64,000 nucleotides of DNA from Mimachlamys varia (Eukaryota; Mollusca; Bivalvia; Pectinida; Pectinidae), in NCBI GenBank assembly GCA_947623455.1, contig OX392536.1, positions 8,799,282 through 8,863,281 of the forward strand, in the 5' to 3' direction. Positions 34,063 to 46,934 of this stretch are shown here, piece by piece. Numbering within the stretch: position 1 is the stretch's first letter; the number at the start of each line of letters is the position of its first letter. Below the pieces are notes generated by a model. The model did not search any database, was not told the origin of the DNA, and saw nothing but the letters and a program-made list of their open reading frames with translations. Both the position numbers and the translations under genes were made by a program.

Positions 34063-35398
34063 GCATTAAATTTTTAAATTTTAACGATGTGTAAATATTT
34101 TGAACACTTTCGTATCAGTTTGCATTATGAATGGAAATCTTATTACTTATAAATGAATGAAATTATTTTTGTAGCAAATAAATTGTATAGTTAAATCGTT
34201 TTTTGTTGTCATTATTAATGAAATTCATCATTATCGAACGAGGATTGATCACCGTTTTTTTGTTTGTTGATGAAGAAATCAGCATTCCCTCTGTGATTTA
34301 AAAAAAACGTACTAGTAACGTAATAGTATACAGTCTCGAAAAAATCTCTTTATCATTTAGCAATATTTTTGATAAGAATACAGAAATGCTTGAATTATTC
34401 TCCACAACAAAAATATTGATAACGTTATGATATTAATGCTTAATATACCGAAAGAGACATACAAAATACCCGTCTCATAATTACAGTATTGACTTACCTA
34501 TCGTCCAGAAACTTTATACCTAGAATTTCGTTATTTCCTTCAAAACAAATGCCATCTTCAAACATTTCTTAATTCTAAACTAAAATTAAAACCGGGTGGG
34601 GTAGTCATCATAACTATCCATTAGGTTAGTATAAAAATTATTAAACGAGAGACTACCGAATTGTCAAAAATATCCAACACATAATTTCGGTAAAATAATA
34701 ATAATGATAAATAAAAACATTTTCACACATATTTTGAATCTTAAACTTTATCTTTCAATTTTCAAAATTTCAATGTACATTTAATTTTGACCGACATCGT
34801 TAGGTGTAATTGGTCCTTTTTTAACAATATGTAAGTTACTTCCAGCTCCATTTCAATTTCAACAAATTATATTTTAAAAAGAAAAAGGATTGAACAACGT
34901 TAACAGACATGGAGTAAGGACCACTTTTATGAATATTCATTTGATTTACTTTTATTATAGTTAATGTAATTCATTTAATTTACTTTTGTTTAGAAAAAAA
35001 GGTAAACCCTGCATTCATGACTGGTATCCTCCCACCTATGGGATACAGACCAGAAAAGCATAACAGCAAATAGCTGCTGGTCATCCACCCATAAGTTTTA
35101 GGTACCAACCATGGATACAGCATTTAAAGTTAAATATATATGAGATTTAAGAAAAGCAGTACTTTGAAGATATATAGCTAGCAGAGTTTCACTAATTTAC
35201 ATATATGAGATCATTTAATCTTAAATGGAGATACCAATGAATATTGAGTGAGATATGGAATGTTTAAAAGTTTGAATAGATTATTAAAAAAACAGTATTG
35301 TGTAAGTAGAAATATACAATTACTATTACTCTGAACATGCAATACAAATCATACCTTTATCGGATATACAGATGGTGAGGAATTTATTGGGAGGTTGT
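34063..35398 (+). other. Intergenic, no gene seen
   Basis: AT-rich sequence without coding potential or clear repeats. Confidence 0.45.
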
Positions 35399-35434
35399 GA
35401 GAGTGTGTGTGTGTGTGTGGGGGGGGGGGGGGGC
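35399..35434 (+). repeat. (GT)n plus poly-G microsatellite
   Basis: Nine GT repeats followed by an uninterrupted run of about 16 G. Confidence 0.95.
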
Positions 35435-35637
35435 TTCTTTGGGTAAGAAAGATGTACAGAGAAAGCCATACATCAGGTAAATTGGTAATTTCTTACTGGA
35501 TTGCTGAAGGTTAATTGAATGGATGGATCACTGATTGGATTATCATATGTCGAGTGATTAAAAAAAAGATAAACAAGTAATCACATTAGCAAATATACAT
35601 GTATACAACTCTGGGTGTTAGAGTCTATTTGTAGCTC

Positions 35638-36495
35638 TTATGTTTTTTGCAGTTGCCTCAAAGATAGGTATGTTTTTTTATCATCACAATCGCCACAACC
35701 TGATAAAAGAATATCCAAGTTGAAGTGGTTGTGATCAACATCAAATAGTTTTTCTTTTAGTATATCACGGGGAGCATCAAAATTCCTACAGGTAAAAAAG
35801 TAATGATGGACAGATTCTTTTTCATTCCCACATGAACATGACGGTGTATCAGTAAGATGGTCTTTATTCAGATCATGGTTTAAACTACTTGCTGAATTTC
35901 GAAGTTGACACAGTATAATGTTATATTTTCTGCTACCTGCATTGATGTAAGCATGATTCATGTCATTGTCCAGTGACATATCGCTATAAATTTCAGATGT
36001 AACTTTTTTGAAGTGATAGAGAGATGTAACTCTTGTAATATCTACCCTTGCTGCTAGTTTGTTAAAATCATTGAGTGTAGCAGTAATAAAGGTTTTAGCA
36101 TAAATATTTAATCTACATAGAGGAATATTGAACATTCTTTCATTTCGAAATAAGTATAAGTCATTAATATGATTAAAATGTGGATCAACTAACTCATTTA
36201 AATAATTTGGGGCAGTACCAGATATAATTTTGTAAAGAAGAGTTAGTCTGTGTTTTTTCCTTCTTGTAGCAAGACTATCCCAGCCAAGTTCATTGTAAAG
36301 TTTGTAATGTGAGGATCCTCTACGCAGTCCTGTAATAACTCGAGCTGCTTCTAACTGGATAGACTCGAGAAGAATAGCCTCCTGCTGAGTACAATTGTCG
36401 AAAATAAAATCACCATATTCTAATATTGGTCGAATATAAGCAGTATATATCATGTTGAGAGATTTAATGCTAATTTTATATTTAACAGATTTCAA
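35638..36495 (-). pseudogene. LINE ORF2 C-terminal part (thumb and zinc-finger region)
   Basis: 285 codons open. Starts in the thumb with KYKISIKSLNMIYTAYIRPI then LEYGDFIFDNCTQQEA, which is highly typical of metazoan LINE ORF2. Near the end CSCGNEKESVHHYFFTC gives a C-x-C...H-x4-C zinc-binding pattern. Confidence 0.85.
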
Positions 36496-36532
36496 TAAGT
36501 TTACACGTTTGGAGGCTTTGGTATAAATAAAG

Positions 36533-37020
36533 TTAATATGATGAAGCCATTTTCCATCTTCGGCAAAAATAAGCCAAGATGTTTATGATTTGACCAGAAA
36601 TAGAAAAGGACCGATGACTGAACCCTGGGGGAAAACCGGCACTTACCTGTTTGTATGTCGAAAAGTAGCCTTCTGTCATAACCCTATGTTTACCGTTAGT
36701 TAGGTAATCATTAAACCAGTTAAGTAACTTACCTTTGATGCCATACATTTCCAGTTTGAATAATAAGCCAGGATGCCAAACACGATCGAATGCTTTGCTC
36801 ACATCACAAAATATTGATCTTATTTCCAAACCTTTGTCTAATTGATTAATAATTGTGTTATACATTGATAGTAGTTGATACAAAGTTGAATCTCCTGGCA
36901 TAAATCCAGACTGATGCTTTGATAATAGTTCAAACTCTAATAAATGATTATATAAATGTTTAAAAAGAATGTTTTTCAACATTTTGCTAAAACAAAGATG
37001 TGATGGAGATTGGACGATAA
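36533..37020 (-). pseudogene. LINE reverse transcriptase, active-site segment deleted
   Basis: Contains LLSKHQSGFMPGDST and the palm motif FCDVSKAFDRVWH. After SAGFPPG the sequence keeps a frame-shifted GSVIGPFLFL and then jumps straight to HLGLFFAEDGKWLHH, which normally lies well downstream. The FADD catalytic box is missing, so about 60 codons are deleted at about 36600. Confidence 0.8.
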
Positions 37021-37177
37021 TTCAAAACATCATTTTCATCACCTTTGCCTTTATATACAGCATTGATGTTAGCTTATTTCCAAGACAGAGGAATAAAACC
37101 ATCTGACATGGTTTTATTATATAACATAGTGGTGGGAACTACTAATGACGGTCAAAGTAGCTTAATGACTTTGGGTA

Positions 37178-38480
37178 TCATATCATCAGGCCAGGTTTTT
37201 TATCATTAAGAAGAGAAAGTTGATCCCTCACATTCTGTTCATGAAACAGTATGTTATTAAGTATATTAGGAGAATCCGGAACAGGCGGCAAAGGATCAAT
37301 ATTATCAGAAGAAGTGGAAATAGACGAAAAGTGATCAACCAGACATTCAACTTTATCAAATGGATGAAACAGAATTGTACTATTATAATTCAGTGGTGGA
37401 ATAGCAGTTGGCTTATTGTTGATTTTAAGAATTGATTTAGCAGTTTTCCACCATTTAGATGATGACAAGTTTGAATCATTCAAGGACGTTTCTAATTTTT
37501 TTAATATATAGAGATTTAGAGCTACGTATCAGACTGATAGTCTCATTTCTTTTATTTCTAAATGTGGCCAAATGATATGGATTATTGGTCTGGAGAGCTT
37601 TTTGATAAATTCTATTTCTCTGTCTTATCTTTAGTCTTATCTCATTTGACATCCATGGCTTATCATTTGGACGGATAGTTATTTTCTTTTTAGGGATAAA
37701 CTCATCAATTACTTTGTTTATAGTATCAACAAATATAGATTTAAAACCGTTAACATCATGATGGTCACTTATACTCATCCAATACATATTATCAAGTATT
37801 TGATTCATTTTCATTATATCTGCATTATCACATTCCAGCATATATTTATTGTAAGTATGCTTTTTAAAAATAAAGTAAGATATGCTGAAGTTTACAACAG
37901 AGTGATCACTACATATTGGTGGAGTGACAATAACATTTTTCAAAATATTGTCATTGCTAGAAAAGATAACATCAATTGAGGTAGAAGAATTATGAGTAAC
38001 TCTAGTAGGATCTTTTACAAAGTTAGACAGACCATATTTTACTAGGAGTCTACTCAAGTGAGAATTTGGCTGGATATTGCTCATATCAACACTTATGTCA
38101 CCTGTAAAAAGTATGTCTGAAATCTGTTTGCAATTGTCTAGAGTCTGTAACATAATGCAGTAAAGTGTCGAGTCTACTCCAGTAATCAATGTTAATGTCT
38201 GGAGGTCTATATAAGCAACCTAATAAGATTTGTTATTACCAATTTCTTATCTCTAGCCATAAGAGTTCTAAATCAGGCACTTCCAAATCAGGTCTCCTCT
38301 TCATAATGATATTATCCTTATAATAAATTATAATACCACCCCAGGACGCAGACAGCGGTCTTTTCTGAAAAGTTTCTTAGAAAAAGTTTCTATTAACAAA
38401 TCATTGTCACCTACTTGTTCATTCAAATGACTTTCAGTTAAGAAAACTATATCCTTATCACTCAATCATATCAAGTTTGT
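37178..38480 (-). pseudogene. LINE AP-type endonuclease and linker
   Basis: Includes VFLTESHLNEQVGDND (about 38440), then ILFTGDISVDM, SSTSIDVIFSS and SDHSVVNFSI, the ordered endonuclease motifs with the catalytic SDH. The linker continues through the frame at 37483-37178. Upstream parts are broken by stops. Confidence 0.8.
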
Positions 38481-39549
38481 TCCTTACAGAACGAATATGT
38501 AAATGGGGATATCAAGACAACAATGTGTAGTTAGAAACAGTAATTAAACCTACATTAATATAGATAATGTAACTCCAAAATTGATAGATACATACATATG
38601 TAATATGATTAACAATACAGAGTTTGTAAGAAGAGAGAGAGATACACACCGCACACTAATATCAATATAGACAGATATACTAACCATTATCAAGCAGGTA
38701 CAACTTAATTATAGGAGACAAGGGGCGGGTGTACCAAACGTTTGCTACTTGATATTCATCACCCATCATATGGCAAACAAATATGTTCAAGGATACAAAA
38801 AGAAGCAGGGGTAAATCCGATAGATATAACGTTATATATACAATGCATAGATTGACACAGTACGCATAAGCAAATTAATAATATATACATCAATGTTACC
38901 TTTGTAGGGCTAGGTCATGACAGGGAATTAGAAGAAAAAATAAACAACGGCTGTTCGCTGTTCGGGAGATGTTTAGTTCAATGTATTCAAAAAGCTTTAT
39001 ATGGAACAAGACAATAAAAAATCCAAAGAAAAAATTTAGGTGAACTTGATTGCTAAAAAATAAAATCTGACATCTAACGGAACACTGATCCGGATATGTT
39101 GCTAACTATAAAATAATTCATGAATACATCTTTTAAATAGGATAGATATATGATAGCTTATGTAAGTAGTTATTACATTATTTACCATTGGTATTAGGAT
39201 GATAAATATCAGTTACTTGAGACAAGTCATAATCGATACTGAATGATACAATATTGCAGTAAGACCAGACGAATGGTCTCCCTTGTATTAGAGTATGTTA
39301 AAAGACATACAATATATACAGTTACACTATCTTACAGAATGTAGAGTGATCAATTAAGGATTATTATTTCTTACAATATTCTCAGTTTATCATGATACCA
39401 CAGTAAGGGTGAGGGTCATTTGACAGAAGAGCATAACTAATATATAGTTATATAATGGCAATAAAAGACATATAGACTGGATACTGGTCAACCTTATATG
39501 GATTTGAAGGAAAAGTAAAACATGTTTAAATCAGTGATATAGAATTAAT

Positions 39550-39581
<32 letters not shown>

Positions 39582-40031
39582 GCGTAGTTACAACATTCGT
39601 TACAGTTGATATTATGATAACAAATACTAATTACTTGTGACATGTATATATAAAACAACACAAATCAGTATCACAGTAAGACCAGACGAGTGGTCTCCCT
39701 TGGAGTAATGGGTGATGGTCATCTTTTTATGAGTAATGAACCATTATTAGCTAGTCCACGATAATATATCTCATAATATGAACATTAATTATATTGAATG
39801 CGTATATCAGTATACAAGTTTCACTATGAGTACGCTTAGAAATGAGATTCTTAGTTAATATAATGGGTTAGTTAAAAAAAAAAAATTCAAGAAAACATGT
39901 GAATAATGACTAGTATTAGATATGAATGTTCATGTAGCATAACGATAACTTCACAGTCATTATAAAACACCACTGTATTATTCGTGTAGTCATAACTTTA
40001 TGGGTAATGGAACAACATGTCACATGGCCTC
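38481..40031 (-). other. Spacer between LINE ORF1 and ORF2, with internal repeats
   Basis: About 1.55 kb without coding signal. CAGTAAGACCAGACGAATGG (39258) recurs almost unchanged at 39673, and the surrounding 100 bp are also similar, giving a period of about 415 bp. An (ATG)n microsatellite lies at 39551-39581. It may be an insertion or satellite. Confidence 0.5.
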
Positions 40032-40757
40032 TCAATTAGCAGTTGATGGTGTTTTGGCTGTCAAGAGGTGCACGGGGCATGTTATGAGATCTGGGAGGGG
40101 GTCTGGGTATGCCTGAAGGTCATCTAACGTGGTCGCGGTTGATTTCCGATTGTCTTTACTACGGATCACGGTCCTTCCATCCTGGGTCCAAGTACCAGAT
40201 ATGAGATTCTGTTTCTTAAGATATCTCGCTTTTGTAAAGACATCCATTTGAGTCCTAGTGAGAGCCTCATTTAGAAAGAATGGGAGTTTGCCGTACTTAT
40301 TGCGAAGATCTTGGTTGCTAAAAAGGTCGAAACTTTCTCATACACAAGCGCCCTTACCCTGTATGACATGAGCCGGACAATGATGTCCTGGGGTAGTCAG
40401 TGCTAACTTTACCAACCCTACGAGATTGACTAAAATCGGCGGCACGTACCATTAGACCCAATGTCTCATTACACGCACGAATCACTAATTCGTCAGTATC
40501 TTCCCCTTTAGCCTCAGGTATTCCTCTAAACTTCAAGCAATAACGTCTTGAATATTGCTCAAGATCATCCATACGTGTCTCCATCTTTTTTAACTGAATT
40601 TTTAGGACTGATATACCAAGGGCGGTTTGAAGCGAAGTTTTATATACGTCATTGTCCCGCAATCTTTTAACAATTTCATCAACTTGCTGTGGGTCACGGA
40701 TAGCACTAAGTGTTTTAATACTTTGTTCACTTTGATAGATAAATCTGGTGTTGCCAT
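40032..40757 (-). pseudogene. LINE ORF1 (coiled coil plus RRM-like domain)
   Basis: Starts MATPDLSIKVNKVL at 40757. After a frameshift comes a coiled coil ending LKKMETRMDDLEQYSRRYCL, followed by KFRGIPEAKGEDTDEL and SQSRRVG, the pattern of LINE ORF1 proteins that bind RNA. The last frame (40247-40032) holds the C-terminal domain. Confidence 0.75.
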
Positions 40758-40811
40758 GATGGATATATGTAGTATATACTCAGGGGGGACAGTACATGTA
40801 CACGTATACAC

Positions 40812-41404
40812 AAAATGGCGCTCCGTAAATCTCGTGCAGGGTCACAGCTTATACAATAACAAGTTCAAATATAAAACTCTGGGATCATGTCAAGCTCCCA
40901 GAAAAAAAGTAATTAATAATATTGTAGTATATGTGTTTTTCTGTGAGTTAAAAATTGGTACAGTTAATTATCAATCTTCAAGAATCAATATTAGGATTGT
41001 TTTTTTGACAATATTTTCAAAATCTAACTGTCTTCTACTTTTTTAAATTCAGGTGAAACATGAAGTAATGATAACGAATAAAATAAAAAAACGAAATACA
41101 AATATATCCCTACTATATGGAGATCCCGTAATTCAAAGTATATATTTTGATCGGTATCTGTTGATATGTTGCTACATTAACGTTTAATCAATATATTGCA
41201 GTTTGATTAGAAAAAGATGAAGAAACATACGTATTTGTATCGTCAAGTTTTGCTCAATTTCCCGTGAGTAAAATCGATCGATAATCGAGAAACGTTTTTC
41301 GAGTGTTTTTTTTCTAAGAGTTATCTCCCGTTGGCAGGTTATGATTAAGAATAATTAAAATAAATTGTACTTTTTAGAAAAATATGTAATCCACGGCGGT
41401 GCAA
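40812..41404 (+). other. Intergenic, nothing recognised
   Basis: AT-rich. The part next to 40811 is the LINE 5' region on the minus strand. Confidence 0.4.
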
Positions 41405-42573
41405 GATGAATAAAAATAAATTTAGAGAATACCACAGCGTTAAAAATACGAACTCAAAATCGATTAAACTATGGGCAAAATATGAACAAAGCAAAACTTA
41501 CAGTGTCACACCTGAACATCTGCTCTTATTCTCTTGTACTTTTACGAAAATCTCCATGTGAATATTTCCTTTGTTTCTATTTTGATTTTAGTTTAATCAA
41601 TTTTGTTTTCGGATGATGGTTTTGTTGACGCTTTTGTATTACCTGATTTTATTTTTTTTTTCATCGACGACACCCGCCATATAAATCGTGGTCACATCCA
41701 AGTAAACATCAAGTCCTCGAAATGAGAACCGAGTCATTGTCAATTACAACAAGTAAGCATACTAATGAGCATACTAATATCACACAAAGATACCGAATAT
41801 GTTTCAATGAGACAAAGATAGCGACCATAAAACTGGCCAATAGTTCTGATCAACCTGCCTTTCTCGATTCCCGGTGTTGTTAGTTTGTCAGCAGTCGACA
41901 TCGATCACGAAAAGTCACGATCTTTAAAGCAAGCCCTAGAAAAACGAATCAACTACGACATATAAATACCATAAGTTAGAGAAGCAAAAGGACCATTAGG
42001 TGTACACCACGTCAGAACAACGCTGTATTCACTTCCCCGGGCTGCATTACGAACGCTGCAAATGACTCAAAAAGATGACCTGTGGAAACTAGCGTCGAGA
42101 CTCCATAAGATTATTGATTATGTGGCAGAAATTCGACTTTTTAAGTCTGTGCGAACGGACAGGCAAGATGCACCATCGAGTCGACATTTCATTAAAGTCG
42201 AACTTGCAAATAAGGAGATTGATACCATTACAATCAGCAATATCTTGCACCAACGTTTGTTCAAGCTAACATAACACGGTACTTCCGATATAAAAGTACA
42301 CCGATTATTTCCTACAGTCAATCTATACCTATTGAACCAAAGCTGTTCAATTACAAGTCAACATTGCAACAATTGAATATAGATTACCTTAGAATGACTC
42401 CTCCTTTCGCATGCTAATGTTCTTCATCTCAATATTGCTATGGTCCAGCTAGACACATAGTAACTGGTAATCTGAATAGTATCCTAAATATAAAGATTCG
42501 GAAGCTTTGCAGGAAAGGTCTTAAGTATCGAGAGACTCCATCCATCAATTTGCATGGGGATTTCAAGATTAAG
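41405..42573 (+). mobile_element. Penelope-like element fragment with compact inverted-repeat end
   Basis: 41415-41655 holds both arms of the inverted repeat seen at 23.6-24.8 kb, here only about 100 bp apart. The leader (41664-41895) is shared with 23744-24010; its start codon is altered to ATA. The ORF region then reads IIDYVAEIRLFKSVRTDRQD, HFIKVELANKEID, LFNYKSTLQQLNIDYLRMTP and ARHIVTGNL, with several stops. The family call rests on similarity to Penelope-like ORFs as I know them; the RT and GIY-YIG parts are absent. Confidence 0.55.
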
Positions 42574-42577
42574 CCTC

Positions 42578-43888
42578 GGTCTGGTCGCTATATTTTCTCT
42601 TTCTCCCGTTACAAAATTAGCGAGCTTGACAACCCTTGTCTAAAAGTCGAAGGGCGAAGAATCCATTGATAGGTTTATGACCGACATCAACACGCCGTCT
42701 AAATCGTGTAATTTCGGTGAACTTACAAACTCGCTCGTTCGTGACAAGATCATTTGTGGAATCCTAGATACTCACTGAGAGCAGACAATCCTTTGCTTGA
42801 TAAAGCAGAGGCTTTCTGTAGAACAAGAACCTATGCCTTCACATTGGAAACGACAGCAATCATTTAAGTCTTGTTGTGGATTACCTTTGGACAGAACTGT
42901 CGTTAGTATAACTATCCAAATAACTGAAATGAAATGTGATGAACAAAGAAAGAATAGAAACAGCAGCAAATCAACGACTCAATCGGTAAAATTAAAACCG
43001 AAGGTAAACTATGTGTCAGACGACTGTAGGAACGAGGAACGAACTGTATATACTTACAGTGGAAAGTATACACCATCCAGTCATCTCAAGAACTACTCGC
43101 TACACTTGACATAGGAGGAAAACAAACACTATTCCAACTCGACAGTGGATCATCTCGAAGAAACAACTTCTAGATAGGGTTGAGCTAAAACCGACTTCGA
43201 GCATTCTCAAAATGTTCAACAGAACTACGGTAACCCCACTCAGAAAGTGTGAAATTGAGTTTGTAAATCCCAAGAATGCCTCAAGCTACAAAACTAATTT
43301 TGTTGTGCTGAAGAACTGTGTCACCACACTGATAGTAAAGAACTTGACGCAGGAAATGGAACTGATCAAGGTACAACATGAAAATATTCTGTTTCTGAAG
43401 GATATTCAAAAATCTTCTCTGATATATAATGAGATTATTACAAGGAAAATAACACTTGGTAGTGGATCTAACAGTACCACCTGTGGTACATGCACCACGA
43501 AAGGCTCGAAACTGAACTTGATAGACGAGTTGCACCGCAGGAGAGACAAACGGAGTGGAGAATGGAAGTCAACACAAGGTCATATGCCGTAATCACAGAC
43601 GATGGAAGGAAATATCGCCGCGACCGTCGTCGTCTGAGGTTGTCAAATACTAACCCTGTCATCAAGTACATAGAAGTCATTGTCGAGCAAAGTTTAGTAC
43701 CAGACGGAAATTCCGAACAGGAAGTACCTTTGGAACCACACATGGTACCACCAGAGGAACCAACTACCAAACCACAATACACACCACTGAGCTCGCCTGA
43801 TAGTACTGGAAAGGTGTCGCGCTCAGGAAGGCATATAAACCCACCAGCGAGGTTCCAAGACCACATTGTATATACATGTGAAGAGTGA
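42578..43888 (+). mobile_element. Internally deleted Ty3/Gypsy element (gag, protease, C-tail)
   Basis: Gag signature SKSCNFGELTNSLVRDKII (about 42690) is followed by a decayed nucleocapsid. The protease has the active site LFQLDSGSS (about 43135), then the protease-RT linker. At about 43470 the sequence jumps to the C-terminal tail RSYAVITDDGRKYRRDRRRL, ending RSGRHINPPARFQDH and TGA 43886-43888. RT, RNase H and integrase are gone. It starts where the Penelope-like fragment breaks off. Confidence 0.75.
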
Positions 43889-45033
43889 CTGATATTTGTG
43901 ATAAAACGCATAGCAGGAAGCTAATGCGGTCATTTAAAATAACATGGTAAATCTTTGACATTTGTTTATTTTTCAAATTTTATAGTTTAGTGTTTTATAA
44001 ACATATACATTTTTATAAGCGCTGGAAAAGTTTTGCCTTAACTTGTACTGTTCGATATGGAGAAGCTAATTGAACGAATTGTATTAAGAATCTATCTTAC
44101 AGTTAATTGACCATCATTTTTTATTAGTGAAGTGACATTTTGCTCTGTGCTAAATGAATGTAAAGTGTACCAAATAGTTAATACTACTCATCTATTTGAT
44201 AATCTGCAACTTTTTATGCTGTAAGAGTATATTAATGCAAATTCTTGGTATACAGTTCAAAAAGTTCAAATTCAAAAATAATTGCACATGTGTAAGAGTT
44301 GGTAGTCGTATATTGATTTTTAAAAGAAGAAAAGATATAGCATGGCTATGTTCGTTTCATATCTTGACCGGATCTGAATCCGATATATAGGCCTACCTGC
44401 ATTGTATATTTTGTAATGCGCATGTGTACGGCAGTCAATCAATTATGTGCTCTGAAGCTGGTTGTTGGTTCGGTATGTTGAGTGCCTTATTTCTACTTAC
44501 CCGGACGCTCCGTCAGTAAATAACGGAGCAAGGACACCTTCTAAGTTTCATTTTTCAAAAAGCATGTCATTGAACTTACACTTTCTCTTAATGATACTAT
44601 TTAATAAATATGTGAACTTGTTATCTATAACTCTAAAACATAAATTAGCTGATGTCACACATGCGGTTTTTTCCGTACGATACCAAGTTAGCTTGTTTGT
44701 AAGACCGTAGACAAGGCCATCCATGTGGGTTACATCGAAATATGTTGTGGTTAGCGGGCATACTTGAGTATTATTATTATGTTTCATTTTTTATTTCATA
44801 TAGGCATTTGAAATGAAGAAAACAATTTCGTTTCAAGTACTTGTATAGTCACAACCGGAAATTAAACTTAAAAAGTGAATATATGTATGAGTATGTCTCT
44901 TCGATAGAGTATCGATACCCCGTCTGAGCCTTCACTAAGAAATTTCAATTGTAGTCAGCAACGACCTACTACGTGTACCTCATATGACTGAATGTTGCCT
45001 TCCCATTGGCTATACACTTTGGTACTGTGAAGC
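43889..45033 (+). other. Intergenic, no gene
   Basis: No coding or repeat signal that I recognise. An inverted CCAAT box (CCCATTGGCT) lies at 45002-45011. Confidence 0.4.
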
Positions 45034-45061
45034 GATAGTGCCCGCTCACCCGGGCACTATC
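45034..45061. promoter_or_regulatory. 11-bp stem, 6-nt loop hairpin
   Basis: GATAGTGCCCG CTCACC CGGGCACTATC is a perfect inverted repeat. It lies between a CCAAT box and a cluster of CRE-like sites. Confidence 0.6.
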
Positions 45062-45099
45062 TTTGGCGCGATGTTCACCGTGAATCTATTATGACGTCA

Positions 45100-45335
45100 T
45101 TATTATGTTACGTCACTATTACGTCGTGCTACTGTTCTGCTAGAAAATGGCTGACTCTGGAAACGACCCAAAGCAAGCCATGGTCTAGCACAATACAAGT
45201 GTTTGTGTATACTGGCCTGTCTAGGGCAATACGCCTATGACCGCTGTGGTTACAGGTATGACACATCTACCCATATAATACAATCACGGCGTGACGTCAC
45301 AATGGCGCAACAATGACGTGACGTCACGAATACAG
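45100..45335 (+). promoter_or_regulatory. Cluster of CRE-like TGACGTCA sites
   Basis: ATGACGTCAT at about 45101, TTACGTCA, TTACGTCG, GTGACGTCAC at about 45291 and TGACGTGACGTCAC at about 45316. A short frame (MADSGNDPKQAMV) starts at 45148. It could be a host promoter or the 5' flank of the Maverick-like element. Confidence 0.35.
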
Positions 45336-45600
45336 TAAAATGTGATGCCGAAAGCGAAAAAAGGCGACGTGATGAAATTCAAAACTTTTCACGATATTTT
45401 AACGTGTACATAAAAGCTGAGATTGAGATTAATTTTTTTTCTGCTCAAACTACGTTTACAAATATGGGGTATGCTTAATCTCGCTGTGTCATTTGTTTTC
45501 GTCAAAAAACCTCAAGGTAAATGATGTTATTTTCAAAATGATAGCAAGTGAAAAGTATTTTATGTTTTTTTTAGCTTATGCTGATTGAAAATCCCTCGGG

Positions 45601-45865
45601 AGTAGTAAAGGGGTCTCTTAAACTCCAACTTGACCTACATTTGAACTTCGCATTGACCTACTTTTGCACCTACGTAACCTGACCTACGTAACACCTACTT
45701 GATCTACTAAGACTTGGGAAACCCCGACACGAGCTACTTTGACCCCAATCTGACCCAGTCCCACATTGACCGTGTGGTGATTTCACCTCAACCTGACCCA
45801 GACCTGATCTACTTAGACCTAGTGGTGTATTTTTACCCAAACGTCACCTAGTCCTGACCTACTTA
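45601..45865 (+). repeat. Left arm of a 6.3-kb-spaced inverted repeat
   Basis: AGTAGTAAAGGGGTCTCTT followed by many GACCTAC phrases. About 265 bp are found again, inverted and diverged, at 51700-51966. Confidence 0.8.
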
Positions 45866-46099
45866 ATCGTATAAAAGACACAGGATTCGTCCAGCCAAGC
45901 ATCAGTTTTTTCGGGAACAGTTTTCATAGTTTGAAAGATCCAGAGCGCCCTAACAGCGATAACCATTCTTTTCACATTGGAAGTCGAGGCGTGGATAAAG
46001 ACTGCATAAGGTACGAAGATGTTTTTTATTTGTTTTGATTCAAACTCTTAACACTCCGTCTACTGTATCGTTTCGTGTGTGTAGTAATGGCGTTTAATG

Positions 46100-46690
46100 G
46101 CATCGGGGCCCCGGTCGACAAATAATTGGGAAGTATCATATTACCTGTTACACAAACAGCGACTTCGCTCCAAATCTACATATTAGTCTGCCGGACCCGA
46201 ATAAAGTGATGTGACCTGGTGGCGTTATTTAAATTGTAATTCATGCCTTTTTAAAAGTGGTGGGAATTGCTGTGCATGATCTATAACGACTTGATACTTC
46301 ATTCTTTAATTGCTTTATCGCCTAATAATCATGTTACTTAATACACGAGTATATCTATTGAGAATACGAGCAACGCACTTAAAAAACCCAATATTCTAAC
46401 ACAGTGTAAATCAAACTACATGCTTTGGTTTATTTTTCATTTTTTAGTATATCATATATATTTTAATACTGTATTCTGACAAGAAATTCTTGATCCGTAT
46501 AGTTAACTTTGAAATAGGTTTATAATAAGAACCCATTTTGTTGTTAATTATCTCCTGTGTCATTTCACGGTGCGGTGTCGCGCGCCTTCACGGGGAAATA
46601 ATTGGAGGTATCCTATTACATGTTACACACATCACCAACGATTTTACTATAACACACTCTGCGACCGCCTCCAAATTTACATATCAGTCA
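46100..46690 (+). repeat. Tandem duplication in the leader of the polymerase pseudogene
   Basis: ACAAATAATTGGGAAGTATC...CTCCAAATCTACATATTAGTC at 46119-46190 recurs as GGAAATAATTGGAGGTATCC...CTCCAAATTTACATATCAGTC at 46597-46689. Confidence 0.6.
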
Positions 46691-46934
46691 AAACATGAAA
46701 GAGGCCCACGACGGGGTTTTTTCCATGAGCTGATACAAGATTTTAGAGTTATCGTTCTTTGAACGTTTTTCATGTTGTTGTTTTTTTTGCAGAATCGACT
46801 GGTTTCCATAGCTGAACGCCATCATGGATTCCGTCGACAATAGCGAAGAACTGCAGAATTTTGCCGATTTTACTGGTATTCTCGATGACCACTACGTCAA
46901 AGAGAAAATCCTAGAATTGAAATGGAGAGAACTC

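Larger units (their letters stand above)
35600..40811 (-). mobile_element. Two-ORF non-LTR retrotransposon (Jockey/CR1-like LINE), degenerate
   Basis: Read on the minus strand: 5' region, ORF1 (40757-40032) with a coiled coil and RRM-like part, a spacer of about 1.5 kb, then ORF2 (about 38480-35638) with AP endonuclease, reverse transcriptase and a C-terminal zinc-finger segment. Frameshifts and an internal deletion make it inactive. The 3' end lies near 35600; no clear poly-A tail is seen. Confidence 0.85.

Noticed and set aside
44462..44787. Overlapping frames of about 80 codons on both strands
   Set aside because: No domain, and the frames mirror each other in ordinary AT-rich DNA.
45148..45189. 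Short frame MADSGNDPKQAMV after the CRE cluster
   Set aside because: Stops after 13 codons without a clear donor; too little to call a gene.
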